From Nemopilema nomurai (Eukaryota > Cnidaria > Scyphozoa > Rhizostomeae > Rhizostomatidae): 64,000 nt of DNA. The stretch lies in contig ML133488.1 of NCBI GenBank assembly GCA_003864495.1, forward strand, positions 2,363,193 to 2,427,192, written 5' to 3'. The translations under genes and the position numbers were made by a program. This document shows, in pieces, positions 12,898 to 24,649 of this stretch. Within the stretch, counting starts at the first letter, position 1, and each line of letters starts with the position of its first letter. Under the pieces are notes generated by a model. The model ran no database searches and had not been told where the DNA came from. It saw only the letters and a program-made list of their open reading frames with translations.

Positions 12898-14785
12898 ATG
12901 CTGGCTTAAATTAGAAAAGAAATTTCTACGGTTTAGGATAAGCATAAATTTGTATGTGCATATACTTAATGTATATTAATATAACTATATACTCAAACTT
13001 GATAAAATGTATAACGACTGAAGGAGATCCTGTAATTCGTAGACAGAATTTTCGAATATTTATTACTGATGTACATGTTGATCTAGTTAGCTTCTAACTG
13101 GGGAATGTGAACTTAGAAAGACACCGAGCGGAGTTTTAATGAGAATCTGGGGGTGCTTTTGAGAGATAGCCCTTTTATGATATCCACAGATTGCTTTGGT
13201 ACTTTATTTAAGTACTGAACTACTGTGTTCGAGGATTGGGTTGTCTCTACAATTGCGTAGTAACAATAGTGGTGTGGCGAACAGTATTGCAAAATGCACT
13301 TGTCTACCAAATGCATTCAACATTGTATCTTCATCTTTACATTAGAGGGGAATGTTCTTTCTGATTGGCTAAATCTTTTTAACCAATCAGCCACTCGTGG
13401 TGTGGAACACTCAATAAATGTATGCACTCAAAGCGAACTCTACCTGTTCACCTGAATCTACGCCATTTATGGTTGTCGTAAAAAGAGATGTCTTGCCAAG
13501 TCCAAGTCGTGGTGTCTTGAATGAGTTTGTTTGGTATATTATCATCAACTTGGCGTTTTATACAATTCTTCAAACCACGAATCAAGGATTTTAGGTTTAT
13601 AGTGTAGAAAATGTATCACCGCTGTCACGGAAAGGTATGTAGTGTGAGAAATTGATTTTATAACCAGAATCGTCGATTGTATCTAACCCATCATAGCAAA
13701 CATGCATTTTTTATTTACTCAGGGTATACTATTTCAAGTACTGACGTTTATGACTGCCAAATGTGACCCTGCTATTAGCAGTTCAGATGTAAAACTAGTA
13801 AAAACATGGTAGTAAAAAGATGTAGAAAATATTATTTTATTTGCAGTATTTATTTGGCATATGGACAACATTATGTTTCAAGGATTTGATTTGCAGTAAG
13901 TGATCATTTTTTTAAGTAGGGCACTCAAAGCAAGGGTGGCTGCAGCTTTCTTGGAGCAACGTCTATAAATGTATCGCTGTATTAGTAAAAAGGTATTAGC
14001 TACGCTGCATTAAGTGCTCGGTATATCTACAGGTGGGTCAGGAATGAAAAACAGATGCACAAGATACAAGCACTTCGAATACTCCTTTTTAAGTTTAACA
14101 TTCAAGGCTGTTTCTGCAGATATCCAATCAATTCAAAGTTGTCGCAGTTTCTAGTAAAGTTTAGGGCTAGAAAGTTGTAAAATGTACATGTATAGCAACA
14201 AAACAGGATATCAACATCAGTAATCTAGAGATTAAAACTTCTTGTTACAGTGATACCTGAATGGTGTGCTTCCCTTCCTTCTTGAGTTGTCCGTCTAGCC
14301 TGAAATCAAAAACACTTATGTTTCGCTTTGGATGAACACTGGGGACCAAGGCGTTTTTGTGGTACAACTGATTGAATTTAGGCCCAGAAGTGTTGCTCCG
14401 AGTTGTGTAAATTTGATTGTATTGTTGATTGTATCCTCATTGATGTATTGTTTTCCTAATTGACTTCTTAATAAAAGAAAAGATTACCTCATAAGCCCGT
14501 GGATATTTCATCATATCCAGTAGATAGAAAAATGTTCAGCAGAATTGTTAAAAGAATCTCTTTAGGAGGAAAATTTCAAGAGCTTCTTGAATTGCAACTG
14601 ATAGGAAATATTTAAAGCATTCTTATATGCCACGCGACACTGTATTTTATTTGCCTTGATTCCATTTTTCGTGACTTTGTCTATGCCAAGAGTATATGTC
14701 CTACGGCTGTATACAACAAATATAGAAGAATTATTTATCTCATTGTGAGATAAACCTAGTTATATGAAACAAACTTTAACAACAT
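12898..14785. other. Intergenic between convergent TADA2B and EF-hand gene A
   Basis: Holds the 3' ends of two convergent genes and no recognisable coding sequence. Notable items are a CCAAT hairpin (13361-13390) and AATAAA at 13413-13418. Confidence 0.6.
13361..13390. repeat. Short hairpin with two inverted CCAAT motifs
   Basis: Arms CTGATTGGCTAAA (13361-13373) and TTTAACCAATCAG (13378-13390) pair at 12 of 13 positions around a 4-nt loop. Looser symmetry continues outwards (GAATGTTC versus GAACACTC). It may be the core of a foldback element or a paired CCAAT (NF-Y) site. Confidence 0.5.
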
Positions 14786-17363
14786 TTACAAGTGTTTGTC
14801 TTTGTTCTTCTTTTCCCGTTTTTTCCGCAATGACTCTGGGCCTTTACCGCCTTTCTCAGGATCATCTTCATCCTTTTGGCGCAGTAATTTCTGATTTTTG
14901 ATGTATGACTTGAAGTCTACAACGCATTGAATACGAAATGTCTCATTAAAAGTAGGGTTGTACACTAGATGATTTTATACGACTTCAATGGTCAAATTCA
15001 TATTAATGCAATGTAGCTGCAAATTTGCCATGTTCTTGACAACACAATGCTTTTTTGATTTCAAGGCAAAACCACAATCACTTTGCCCCTACTTAACGAA
15101 CAATCCAGCTTTTCAGAATCGTCATTTTGTCATTTAAAACTTTCATCGCGGCATAAAGAAACCCACTGACCGTCATTTTGGTCAGCTATTGTTTTTGCAG
15201 CCCACAAGGAATCCCTTAAAATCCCTCACTCTCTCTCAAAGTTCTGTTGTGACCAAACGTCGATGTTTCGAGCCCTAGATGTTTCAATGTTCAAACGTCG
15301 ATGTCTCATGAATAAGATGAACCCGGGAAAGACATAAGCTTCCCAGTATCACCCTGGTTTCAAAAGCTCATATCAAGCTGCAAAAGCGTTTGTGTTGTGG
15401 AGTAGTTGAATACTCACGATCAACGGTGATCAGCCCCTCCTCGTCATCCGTGTCTACGAATGAAATCATTTCTCGCAGTTCTGCAGATGTGTGTTGCTGG
15501 CCGAAGCTCAGGAACACCCGTTCAAGTCCTCTGATCGTAATATAGCCGTTGTCTTCTTCGTCAAAAACTCGGAAGCACTGTTCAATACAGTCCACTGGTA
15601 TGGGCGCTTTGATTGTCTTGTGCATGAAGTTCAGAAATATCATAAAATCAACTTCTCCTTTCCCTAGAACGTTATATGAGGTTTGCTGAAAGCTTTTAAT
15701 TTGGCAGTAAATATCACTAGAAAGACATCTAAACCAACTATAAAGAAGAATCATAGTATTTTTGTCTGGGGTCCTTCATTAATCTCATCCATATTGCATT
15801 TTACATTATCTACCCATCTCTATCTTGCAATCAAACGATTGCTTATGTTGTTAATTTATGGGTATGTCAAATAGCATCTGATAGAATCACCTATTGAGCT
15901 GGACTTACGTTCACGACCAACAGTTCCTTAAACATATGACAAACAAAGGCAATGAAGGGAATTAATCTGCTAAATTATTTTGACTACACTCACGAATTTC
16001 TTTCTCAGTTTACATTTCAACAGATACCTTATATCCATACCTTCTGGGTCGATTTCCGTCATTATGTCATGGATGTCTTCATCATCAGGATCCTCTCCCA
16101 CTGACTTCATCAAGGCTTTCATTTCCATTGGAGAGACCTTCCCCTTTCCACTCTTGTCACACAGCTTGAAACATTCTTTAAGTTCTGGTAAGATTGATAC
16201 AGAACTGACAATAGTTATGCTTTTACATTCTACATTTGTGTTTCTGTTGCATGGAATTAGGCTAACAGCTAACTGATTTGCTCAGCTTGAATTTGAAATA
16301 AGAGCCATAACCATTGTTGAAAGGGTCACTAAATGATTTTAAAAATTGACAACGACATGTTTCTTAAAAACAACGGTGTTTTCTTTAGAATTATCATTGG
16401 ATAAAGAAATTAGGCGAGTATCATTAGGGAACACGCGAGAACTGGTCGATTAGAAAAGGAGAGAGAGAAAGCGGTTCACAGGAAAAAGATCATATGATAG
16501 GTTATTTAATATGATTAGGGTGACTTCGCGGAAACAAAACTATGAATGCAAATATGCGCGTTTAAATTATGAATCCAAGGAACGTGTGTATTTGAACTTT
16601 AAGTTCAAGGAGTGTATATATAGGTTATAAGAACGCATCTAGATTTATAACTAGGGCTCGCTCCAATACGTAAAAGTATTATTGTCGCTAATAGGGCACT
16701 ATTAGAGACAATTACATTGGGTGTATGCAAGATGCAACTACTGCACAGTTTCACTTTCTTTATTTCAAACAATCAGTTAGAAACGAAAATTATTGATACC
16801 TTCTAGCTGTGCCCTTGTCAAGTTCATTTCATCGCACTGAAAATGAAACGCAGAAGTTTGGTGACGTCAGTTGATTACAATTACAGATAGGCATGACTTT
16901 TCAATTGTCACACGACCCTGCAATGCTGCTATTACAATAGTAATACTCCAATATCTTATATCATCTGGAACATGTAATTGTATTTTGCTGTTTTGAAAAA
17001 AAAAATCATTCTAACTGGGGAAAATATGGTGCAAATGAAGTGAGGATGATTGAAAAAGTTGACACAAATTCGTATGTCAAATGTTCTAAAATGTTACGAA
17101 ATTTTGTTCTCTGTGAGCCCTTTGTTCTAGACAGTATTCAGAGTTTAAAGGATCCCCTTCTTTCACCCCAATGTTTTTTTAAAGTAATCAAGTATTCTAT
17201 TATTCTGTTATTTTTACTTTTATTTGCCTCAAGTATTCTGCATGCTTTATGAAAAGGCCATTTTTTCAAGACTTACCAGTGCCTTGTCACTGTCGTCGAG
17301 TTGCTCCTTATCTTCGTCATTCTCTTTTGGGAGATGGGAGTAATGGCTTCCCCAGTAACTCAT
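14786..17363 (-). CDS. Calmodulin-like EF-hand protein A (no intact calcium loop)
   Basis: Five exons, transcribed right to left: 17277-17363, 16800-16836, 16041-16184, 15418-15663, 14786-14916 (stop 14786-14788), giving 214 residues with phases 0, 1, 1, 1. The start MSYWGSHYS is shared with genes B and C. Four EF-hand positions follow: loop 1 at 51-62 (DKSGKG, Lys at ligand position 5); loop 2 at 87-98 (DPEGKGEVDFMI, position 12 Ile instead of Glu); loop 3 at 124-135 (DEEDNGYITIRG, position 12 Gly); loop 4 at 160-172, one residue too long, with His just before the exiting Phe. The tail (174-214) is Lys-rich. Fold and family (calmodulin/troponin C superfamily) are clear. Weak or absent calcium binding is inferred from the lost ligands. 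It is the last of four tandem paralogs. Confidence 0.88.
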
Positions 17364-19566
17364 GCCTATTTTTTCTTGAAAATGGTGCTTGCGTTTCTAC
17401 ACAACTATAATAGATTGCTGCTTACTAGGCAATCTGCTAAGCTAAGGGCAATTCAGTATCCCTAGTATCTTTGAGGGCATTTACACCATCAATTGCCGTC
17501 AACTAGCAATTGACATGGGCGACAGGTAACTACATTATTGCATTTAAGGTCAGTTTTTTTGTAGGACATTTCATGCAACTTCGTCCCATTCAAAAAAGAG
17601 TTCTGATGCAGGTGAATTTTAATTTTTAACTAGCAAGTCCAGTGATACGATTGTTTAACGAACCAAAAGGTATCTAATAGAGTAGACGGTAAATTGAAAC
17701 CAGCATTGTCGCTATTGACAAAATATGGATAATTTTGGTAAACAAAACTTTTAATCATATGCGACATTCAGTTCCAAATTGTCCAGCTGTATGTGATTAA
17801 TCATGAAATGGCTTCTGTATCTTTCTGTTGTGACCGCTTGCACAAGTGTGATCATTCTTCCATAGAAATTTGCTAGAATGGGTAATGCCTTATTTAAAGG
17901 CGCTTTCGAACTTTAAGGTGGAAGGCGATGGGTTATGGTCACTGCGATCGTTTGAAGTCAAAGTAATGACGTCTTCTTCAGAAACTCAATTTAACTTCTG
18001 AATTGCATTAAGACTTAAAGGGAATGGAAGCATATTTAAATGGCTCCGAGCCAACAAGCTCGAACTGTTAATCAAACGTCAACCAATCACAAGTATCCAT
18101 CTACCATTTCACGTGGTCACTTCCACTGTCGATTGCACGCGATATGCCTTTCAATCTACTTCACGTGCACAGTTACAATGTGACTACACTGCGCAGGCTC
18201 TGTACTGTCTATTATTAGAAAGTGTTTAATCTATGCTTCTATTCCCTTTAAAGAACTTCGCCTGGTTACATGATATCATTCTTACAATGAGCCTATTGGA
18301 TCTACCAGCTAAAACTTCCAAGCAACAGGCTTCTTATCTTGAACGAACAATGATACTTTTGATTCATGCGCTGATAATTCGTCCTCTACTGGTTCACAAG
18401 CAAACTGCTAAAAAAGAGACAACACAGAAGCAGGTCGTGTGACCTGGAGCAGACGTCCACTTAGAGTGCGCCTGTGAACAATTATTAATTATTAATTCAT
18501 AAACTTTATATGTGATTATAATCCTAAACTACTTAAGAAAATCAAAACCATTCAGATGGCATCGAAGCTTTTGTAAAAAGATTTTTGGCAATTGTAGGGA
18601 GCTTTTAGAATTACAGACTATGAAAGAGTTTCTTAGCTTGATGGATGACGTTACATCAAGAACTATATCTGGCTCGGGACGTAAAGACTATTGATCACTC
18701 AATGTGATAAGCTGGCAACTTGGAATCGTCTGGCATAAACAATACAAGCGTCTCCCCACGCAGCATTGCGTTGCAAAGCAGCAATCTTTTCAATTGTTTT
18801 TTCGTCAAAACAGAATAAAATCGCATTTGCACATTATTCATGTCTGTTCTATATACTTTTTTCAAGAATGATGAAAACAATTTCAAAGTTTTCCAATTTT
18901 TGTTTTACACTGATTGGTTTTGTTTCCTTCCTTTCAATCTTCGCATACTTTCTTTTTTCTTTGCACGGTTTGCTAGAAAAGATTCCCCTTTACTTTCCAC
19001 GGCGATGTCCCGCGAATACTTATTATCAGCGGTTTCCTAACATTTACAACAGCAACAGCAAAGTTTTGATAATGTTGCCAAGGCTTAAGCTTTCGCCCCA
19101 GGCTCCTATCAAGAAGTCGGGTTAGGCCTATTATCAATACTAAATGTTAATTTCTAATTAAAAATATCACTTTCTAACATAAAACAGGTGCCCCTAAACA
19201 GACATTGATGGAAAGCCTGAATACACTTGCTGGTATCGCTCGGAATGATGAATCCTTTGCAGAAAATGCGTTTTTATACACGACGTAAGCCCCGTATTTT
19301 AAGCTAAAAAAAGGTCTTCTGTACACAAATATTGTTTTGCAGTCATTTATCATAATCAACTTATACTTGGACGCTTCTTAAATCCAAAGTCCTTCTAAAG
19401 GACGCTTCTTACACCTAATTCTACAAACGACACAGCTCCTTTTAACACTTATTCATGAAAAAATCGAGAAGTTTTCTTCAGGTGATCAACCAATGGTGTC
19501 TATGCATGTTTGGTGTCCATGCACTACGTCTTCCCTTTGCTCCTCCTTAGCGCATTCAGCTTCATT
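17364..19566. other. Spacer between EF-hand genes A and B
   Basis: Upstream region of A and downstream region of B. Apart from the TTAA-flanked MITE at 18019-18247, no gene is recognised. Open frames at 18233-18694 and 18766-19125 match no family and lack splice support. Confidence 0.55.
18019..18247. repeat. MITE with TTAA flanks, copy 1
   Basis: The ends AGGGAATGGAAGCATA and TATGCTTCTATTCCCT are inverted repeats, bordered on each side by TTAA (18015-18018 and 18248-18251). The interior from about 18058 is over 90 percent identical to 39210-39400 (copy 2, same orientation, 21 kb away). It contains CACGTG twice and CCAAT once. TTAA duplication is typical of piggyBac-like elements, although the terminal bases are not the usual CCY. 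Confidence 0.75.
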
Positions 19567-22500
19567 TTATCCTTTTTTGCTGCGCATTGAAGGTGGTCGC
19601 ATATCTCTGTGTTCCTCTTCATCTTCTTTCAACAGCTTGTTGCTTTTAAGATATTTCTTGAAATCTAAAAGGAATTAAAAGCAGAACTCAGCTACCTTAT
19701 ATAATTTTGTGATATGAACTTAGGAAATTGGGAAAATACCACAAGGCCTAAAAACCATAGAGCAAATTGATGCCGTTTACTGCAGTGTGATTCTAATATT
19801 CCTAATTTTTATATCATGAAACGGTGTAATGTATTGAATGGTGTAAATGTTATGAAATAGAAGATGAAGGCTGAACTCTTTTTAACCGTTTTTTTGCGAT
19901 TTAAAGTTGTATTCCGAATGTAATATACGTTACGGCCACAATTTCCAAGTATCTCGAAAAAAATTATCGGTTCTTATTTCTAGAGGAATACATTTTAAAT
20001 CGATCAGTAAATGGATAGACAATGGAACAAATTGGCTCTACCATACCCTCACATATTATTTTTGAGGGGGCCTGAATGTACAAAGATATGTCCTCAAAAC
20101 TACCCAATATCCAAAACAATTTTTGTCCTTAACTTTCCAAGAAAGAGTTTCATGCTTCCGGACTCCATGAAATCGAGTTAATCAACAGCCTTTTCCATTT
20201 TCATTTCATTGTCTGCGTTACATTGTTTGCGTAGAGATGGTACCATAAAGCATCAATCAAGCAAATTAGATTTAATTGAGAATATGAAAATAAAAACTCA
20301 AAAAGATGTTCTGAGAATCTGAAACTATAGAAGAGAAGCAGGTGGAACGTTTGCACGAAAAGAGAGGTAGACGCACATTCCATGGTGATCAACCCTTCCT
20401 CGGCATCCGAGTCGATGAATGAAATCATGTCTTTCAGTTCGCTCGTGCTGCATTGTTGTCCTAGGCTGAGAAATACTCGCTCCAGGCCCCTGACGGTGAT
20501 ATAGCCATGTTCATCGACGTCGAATACTTTGAAGCATTGCTCAACGTCATCATCTGTGATTGGCTTTTTCACCCTCTTGTGCATCATGTGCACGAATTCC
20601 ATGAAGTCAATCTCTCCATTCCCTGCAGAAAACGAAAAGAATTCCATTTGACGACTCGTCCTATCAATCATAGGCCTTAAAATAGTGTATACATTAGATG
20701 CGTTTCTTTTGTCCCCCCCCCCCCCCCCCACTTTGTAGGATTGGAACACTCTAAAGCTTATTCTAAAAATCCATGGAGAACCCTATCTGGACGATTTCTT
20801 TATCAATGTTATTTGTTTCGGGGCCTAAATTCTGTTTTCATTCTTCAAAAAAGTAAATATTTAGCATGCCACTAAAACAGGTAGTGAAAATTCTCCAAGC
20901 ATTACAAGGATATCAACCTTAAATGAAGAAGTATTTATCTTCAATGTCTTGATTTACTCTCCTTTTATAACTATAGTTACACGGGAAAACATGTATTCGG
21001 GCCATCTTTAGGGATATTGCGGGTTATAACAAACAATACTGTTGAAGCGTCTCTGCATAAAAATTCCTTGTAATAACTAATGCGAGGTGCACGGCTTGAT
21101 GAAACATCTACCAACCATCCACGTCGACCTCATACATGATTTCTTGTATATCCTCGTCGTCTGCTTCGTCACCAACAGACTTCATTAGCGCTTTCAATTC
21201 CACCCCAGTTAACGTCCCTTTCCCGCTTTTGTCACACAGCTTGAAAAATTCTTTGAGCTCTGCAAATACAGATGATAAAGAACGACGTTGAAGCTAACCC
21301 AGAGCGGCAATTAGATTTTAGGGAAAGTAAAGTCCTTTGCAGTGGTGCGTGAAAAGATTCTTACCAATATTTCGAATGCGGAGGGGGTGACTGAGGCTAT
21401 AGAAAATGACTTGGGGATAGAGAATGACAGAGACTATGGAAAACCGAAATTAAACTGCACATGCATCAATTTCAAAGAGGAAATCCGGCTGAATGAACAT
21501 ATTATTCTAGAAATGAGTATGATCTAGAATAATCTAGAGTTTAAAAATACCTTATTACGTGTGCGAGGACTTGGAATTAGAAGCAGCGACACTATTGGAG
21601 TGACAGAAATGCAAAGGAGAACATGGCTATGTCGAAAAAAGTGATATTTTGGAACGATGATTTTATCGAAACAACAGTTAAGTCGAAACGATGGTCATAA
21701 AAGTCTTCTGATTGCGTTAAGAGGAGCTCCCGCAAAATCTGCAAGTTTGATGTAGCATAATGCTCTAGAAATGTCCTTCTTCACATTAGCCTTCATAGAA
21801 TCAACAAGAAACAAATATAGATTGCTGTCTCTTTATTCAGGATGTAAGAATCGAAAATTAGATTCGGCTCGCAAAATTGGTTCAAGTTTCTTCAATCAGA
21901 GGCAGTACTCTCCTCCACAGACGCTATTGGGGTGGTGGTGGAGCTGCGGAGAATTGGATGGGTTGGAGGAGGAGAAGAAAGGAAAAATAGCGTCTGCCTC
22001 CTTCTCCCTCGCAGCTTCTCCACTTTTTCTTTCTTCCGCAGTTCCATTTATCCTATCCTTTTCCCCTCCCAATCTCCCACCTCAATAGCCTCTGCGGAGG
22101 GCAGTACAGAGGCAGTAGACTTCAATGCTTGGCAAAGATTCTTGAAATACCCCTGGCAGTTTTAGAGTACACACATCTGAACCATTTTGTGTTGGCAATG
22201 ATACTGATCGCTTAACTCTCTCTCTCAACTTGACTCGTTAGTAAAATAAAGGTAGGCTTGTTTTCCCTCATTCCAACGGGACAGGCATGCTTTTTGCTCT
22301 TCCTTTGCTCAACATTGCTCAATGTTCAGGCAGTGATGAAATGGTATGTCAATTATGTTAATCAGAACAGGGACTGATCAGAACAGGGACTGATCAGAAC
22401 AGGGACTGATCAGAACAGGGACTGATCAGAACAGGGAACAGGGACAGAGTCGATCTTACCTTGGAACTGCTCTTTGTTTATATTCAAGGAGTTGCGCTGA

Positions 22501-23149
22501 AAAAAATGTTGCGTAAAGTTCATTTACATCCAGGGGCTCAGTTGGACAGTTTGGCTAGAACGGAAGAGATTTCATCGTCTTACTGCAACAGTTCTTGATT
22601 TCGATCTTATCTGACTTGCTATATTTGATCTTCCAGATGTATGATTATTTCAACTTGCAAAAATGCGCTTGAAAATCAGAAAAAGCATCAGCAAAGCCAT
22701 CGTATTTTGGGGTTTTTTTTAAAATGATGTTTAGCAAAACGACGAAGTTCAAATAAATGTTGTTGTCATTCTCATTCATTTCCTTAACGTTTTGTCTTTC
22801 ATTCATAGAAAGCCTTCAAACAGAAAACTAAAAATAATATTTTCCATGCAACATTTATAATTATAATAGAACATTTAGGAGTTGGAAAATCTTCAAAACA
22901 TGACTTGAAAAGCAAGGTATATCAATTCATCCAGCGAAAGGCGTTACACTTTATCGACGTCACAACCTCGACTCATGCTAAAAGTCCCTCCCTCCTTCTC
23001 TCAAGACAAAACACAATTCGTTTCTGTGGAGGCGAACGCCCCTAGTGTCTTACCAGCTCCGTGGATTTGGCATCTTCCTCGTCCCCCTCACCGCCGCCAT
23101 TACCATCCTCTTCTCGAAGCCCCGAGTAATGGCTACCCCAGTAGCTCAT
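19567..23149 (-). CDS. Calmodulin-like EF-hand protein B (only loop 2 canonical)
   Basis: Five exons, right to left: 23054-23149, 22460-22496, 21116-21259, 20377-20622, 19567-19664 (stop 19567-19569), giving 206 residues. The internal exons are exactly 37, 144 and 246 nt, as in A and C. It starts MSYWGSHYSG, followed by a Gly/Glu/Asp-rich linker. Loop 1 (54-65) is DKSGKGTLTGVE with Lys at position 5. Loop 2 (90-101) is DVDGNGEIDFME, fully canonical. Loop 3 (127-138) is DVDEHGYITVRG with Gly at position 12. Loop 4 (163-175) is DSDAEEGLITMEY, 13 residues instead of 12. The C-terminus is short and basic (SMRSKKG). Only one good calcium site is expected, which is inference from loop chemistry. 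In-frame ATGs lie upstream in the same open frame, but the shared MSYWGS motif fixes the start. Intron 1 holds a minisatellite close to exon 2, and intron 2 holds a MITE. Confidence 0.9.
20713..20729 (+). repeat. Poly-C tract (17 C)
   Basis: Seventeen consecutive C on the + strand within intron 3 of EF-hand gene B. Its length may be unreliable because such runs slip in sequencing. Confidence 0.9.
21906..22106. repeat. 201-bp MITE with 9-bp target-site duplication
   Basis: The left end TACTCTCCTCCACAGACGCT and the reverse complement of the right end (TACTGCCCTCCGCAGAGGCT) match over about 33 bp with a few differences. Perfect direct repeats CAGAGGCAG flank it (21897-21905 and 22107-22115). 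A 9-bp duplication is the hallmark of Mutator-like (MULE) insertion. Interior GA/CT-rich strands produce chance open frames. It lies in intron 2 of EF-hand gene B. Confidence 0.82.
22361..22437. repeat. 16-bp minisatellite, 4.8 copies
   Basis: Unit ATCAGAACAGGGACTG is repeated four times without error, plus 13 bases of a fifth copy. Each junction makes a TGATCA palindrome. The array ends about 20 bp from the donor of the 37-nt exon of EF-hand gene B. Confidence 0.95.
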
Positions 23150-24070
23150 CGTTGCTGCGTTGAATGAGGTCGAACGAAGCATATCAGGCTGTTCTTGAGA
23201 TTCAAGCGGGTCTCTGTATTCTGCTTTCAGTTGCAACCGCAATGCCACCGCACATCCAGTAACGTGGTTACTAATGCGACTTGCTTTCAGCAAATCTCAA
23301 TGTTAATTTTCATGACAGGTCATGTATACATGTCATGGTTTAATTAGCGTATCATGAATACCAGTATCTGCTTGTCCGTAAACAACTACGTGAGCATTCT
23401 GTTAGTCAAAAGGCCACTAAAAATATCACGTTTTCTCGATACAGGCATGTAGTGACTGAAGATATTCTCAATATGAAAGGTTGTTGTTGCTGTTTTCCTC
23501 ATCAACTAACTTGCAAATCGGTTCTACAATCTGGATCATAAGACATGGTCATGGTCATCTTGAGACATTAATCACCACACCCCTTCCTCATCGTCCATAT
23601 ATTTCTGTTACTTTTTATCACATCATGTCATTAGCGTTATAACTTTTCTTTCAGCTTCTTTTTCAAATTTCACCCAAGGACATGATGAAAAAAGCGGATT
23701 TAAACAGAATCTATGTCCGAATTAACTGGTGATTTCTGTTGGACTGAATACAAGCCATTTAACAGGTTTGTGGTCTATTTACAAACTACCGGATATTTCC
23801 AAATACCAGAAGTGTCAAAATATTTTAGCAACGGGAGTAATGGTTTGCAATTTTCATCTTGTAGGGCTTGCAACTAGTTTTACACCCAAAGCAAGCTTTG
23901 TAATAAGCATAGAAAAAGCTTTTTTTGTTAGGGCTGAGCACGGTTTGATACAAGTAAACAATCTAACGGTCTCGATGCTTAATAAATCAAACTTTGAACA
24001 CAATGAATTCACATTTGGGCACTTAACCTTCTTTTCCAACCCTCTTGGAATTTCTTAAACTAGTGCTTAA

Positions 24071-24480
24071 GGCCCCGTTTACACGAGAGAAAATGGAACG
24101 GATCCAAAAGGTCCGGACCTTTTAGGTACGATATGGGTACGATGCACAAGCGTTCACACGAGATCGGATCCTAAACTATAAAGCGTTTACACGGGAACGG
24201 ACCAAAAGCGAATCTCTTTTTAAGCATGCGTAATGACAAGGTGATTGTTAATTTTCAATTTGGTGGTCTCGTTTCACTGCCGTGCCTTTGCGGATCCGTA
24301 TCCACCCGTTTACACGGCGCCGATGAAGGAACGGATCCAAATTGATTCGCTTTCTTATCGTACCCAGAAAGTTATGGTTATCTCCAAGAAAAGATACGGA
24401 TCCTACCGTGCCCGTGTAAACACAAGGCCTATCGTAGCCAGTTCGGATCCATGCGGATCCGTTCCCGTGTAAACGGGGCC
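24071..24480. repeat. Harbinger-like MITE, TAA target duplication
   Basis: A 410-bp element with ends GGCCCCGTTTACACG and CGTGTAAACGGGGCC, perfect inverted repeats of 15 bp, flanked by TAA on both sides (24068-24070, 24481-24483). GGCCCCGTTTACACG-type ends and a three-base TWA duplication are typical of PIF/Harbinger non-autonomous elements. The interior repeats CGGATCC-type words and internal GTTTACACGG copies many times. No transposase coding capacity. Confidence 0.88.
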
Positions 24481-24586
24481 TAAAATAGGAGGAAACCATG
24501 ATATCGCATATTTCAATGTGAAATGAAGTTGGTCTAGGCCGAGACATATGCACTCAATGAATAAAAAGCTGCCAACATTCTGGCTT

Positions 24587-24592
24587 TTTATT
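24587..24592 (-). terminator. Polyadenylation signal AATAAA of EF-hand gene C
   Basis: TTTATT on the + strand reads AATAAA on the minus strand, about 58 nt beyond the stop of gene C. Confidence 0.5.
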
Positions 24593-24649
24593 AGTTTCTA
24601 CATGTCCATTAGACTACTAGCTAGCGTCGAAGCGAAAGCTTTACGATAT

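Larger units (their letters stand above)
23150..24649. other. Spacer between EF-hand genes B and C
   Basis: Presumed B promoter and C 3' region. No gene is recognised. Open frames at 23729-24058 and 24245-24553 lie in or next to a Harbinger-type MITE and are not supported. Confidence 0.6.

Noticed and set aside
15898..15930. Possible extra exon of EF-hand gene A (GTAAGT donor after GGTCGTGAAC on the minus strand)
   Set aside because: Exon 3 joins exon 4 directly with the same phase and codon as in paralogs B and C; adding it would break EF-hand loop 2.
21771..22165. Open frames rich in Ser, Gly and Glu
   Set aside because: They arise from GA/CT-rich arms of the 201-bp MITE.
22361..22437. 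CRISPR-like short repeat array
   Set aside because: The units are directly adjacent with no spacers and the DNA is animal; it is a minisatellite.
24245..24553. Overlapping open frames on both strands
   Set aside because: They are created by the repeat words of the Harbinger-like MITE.
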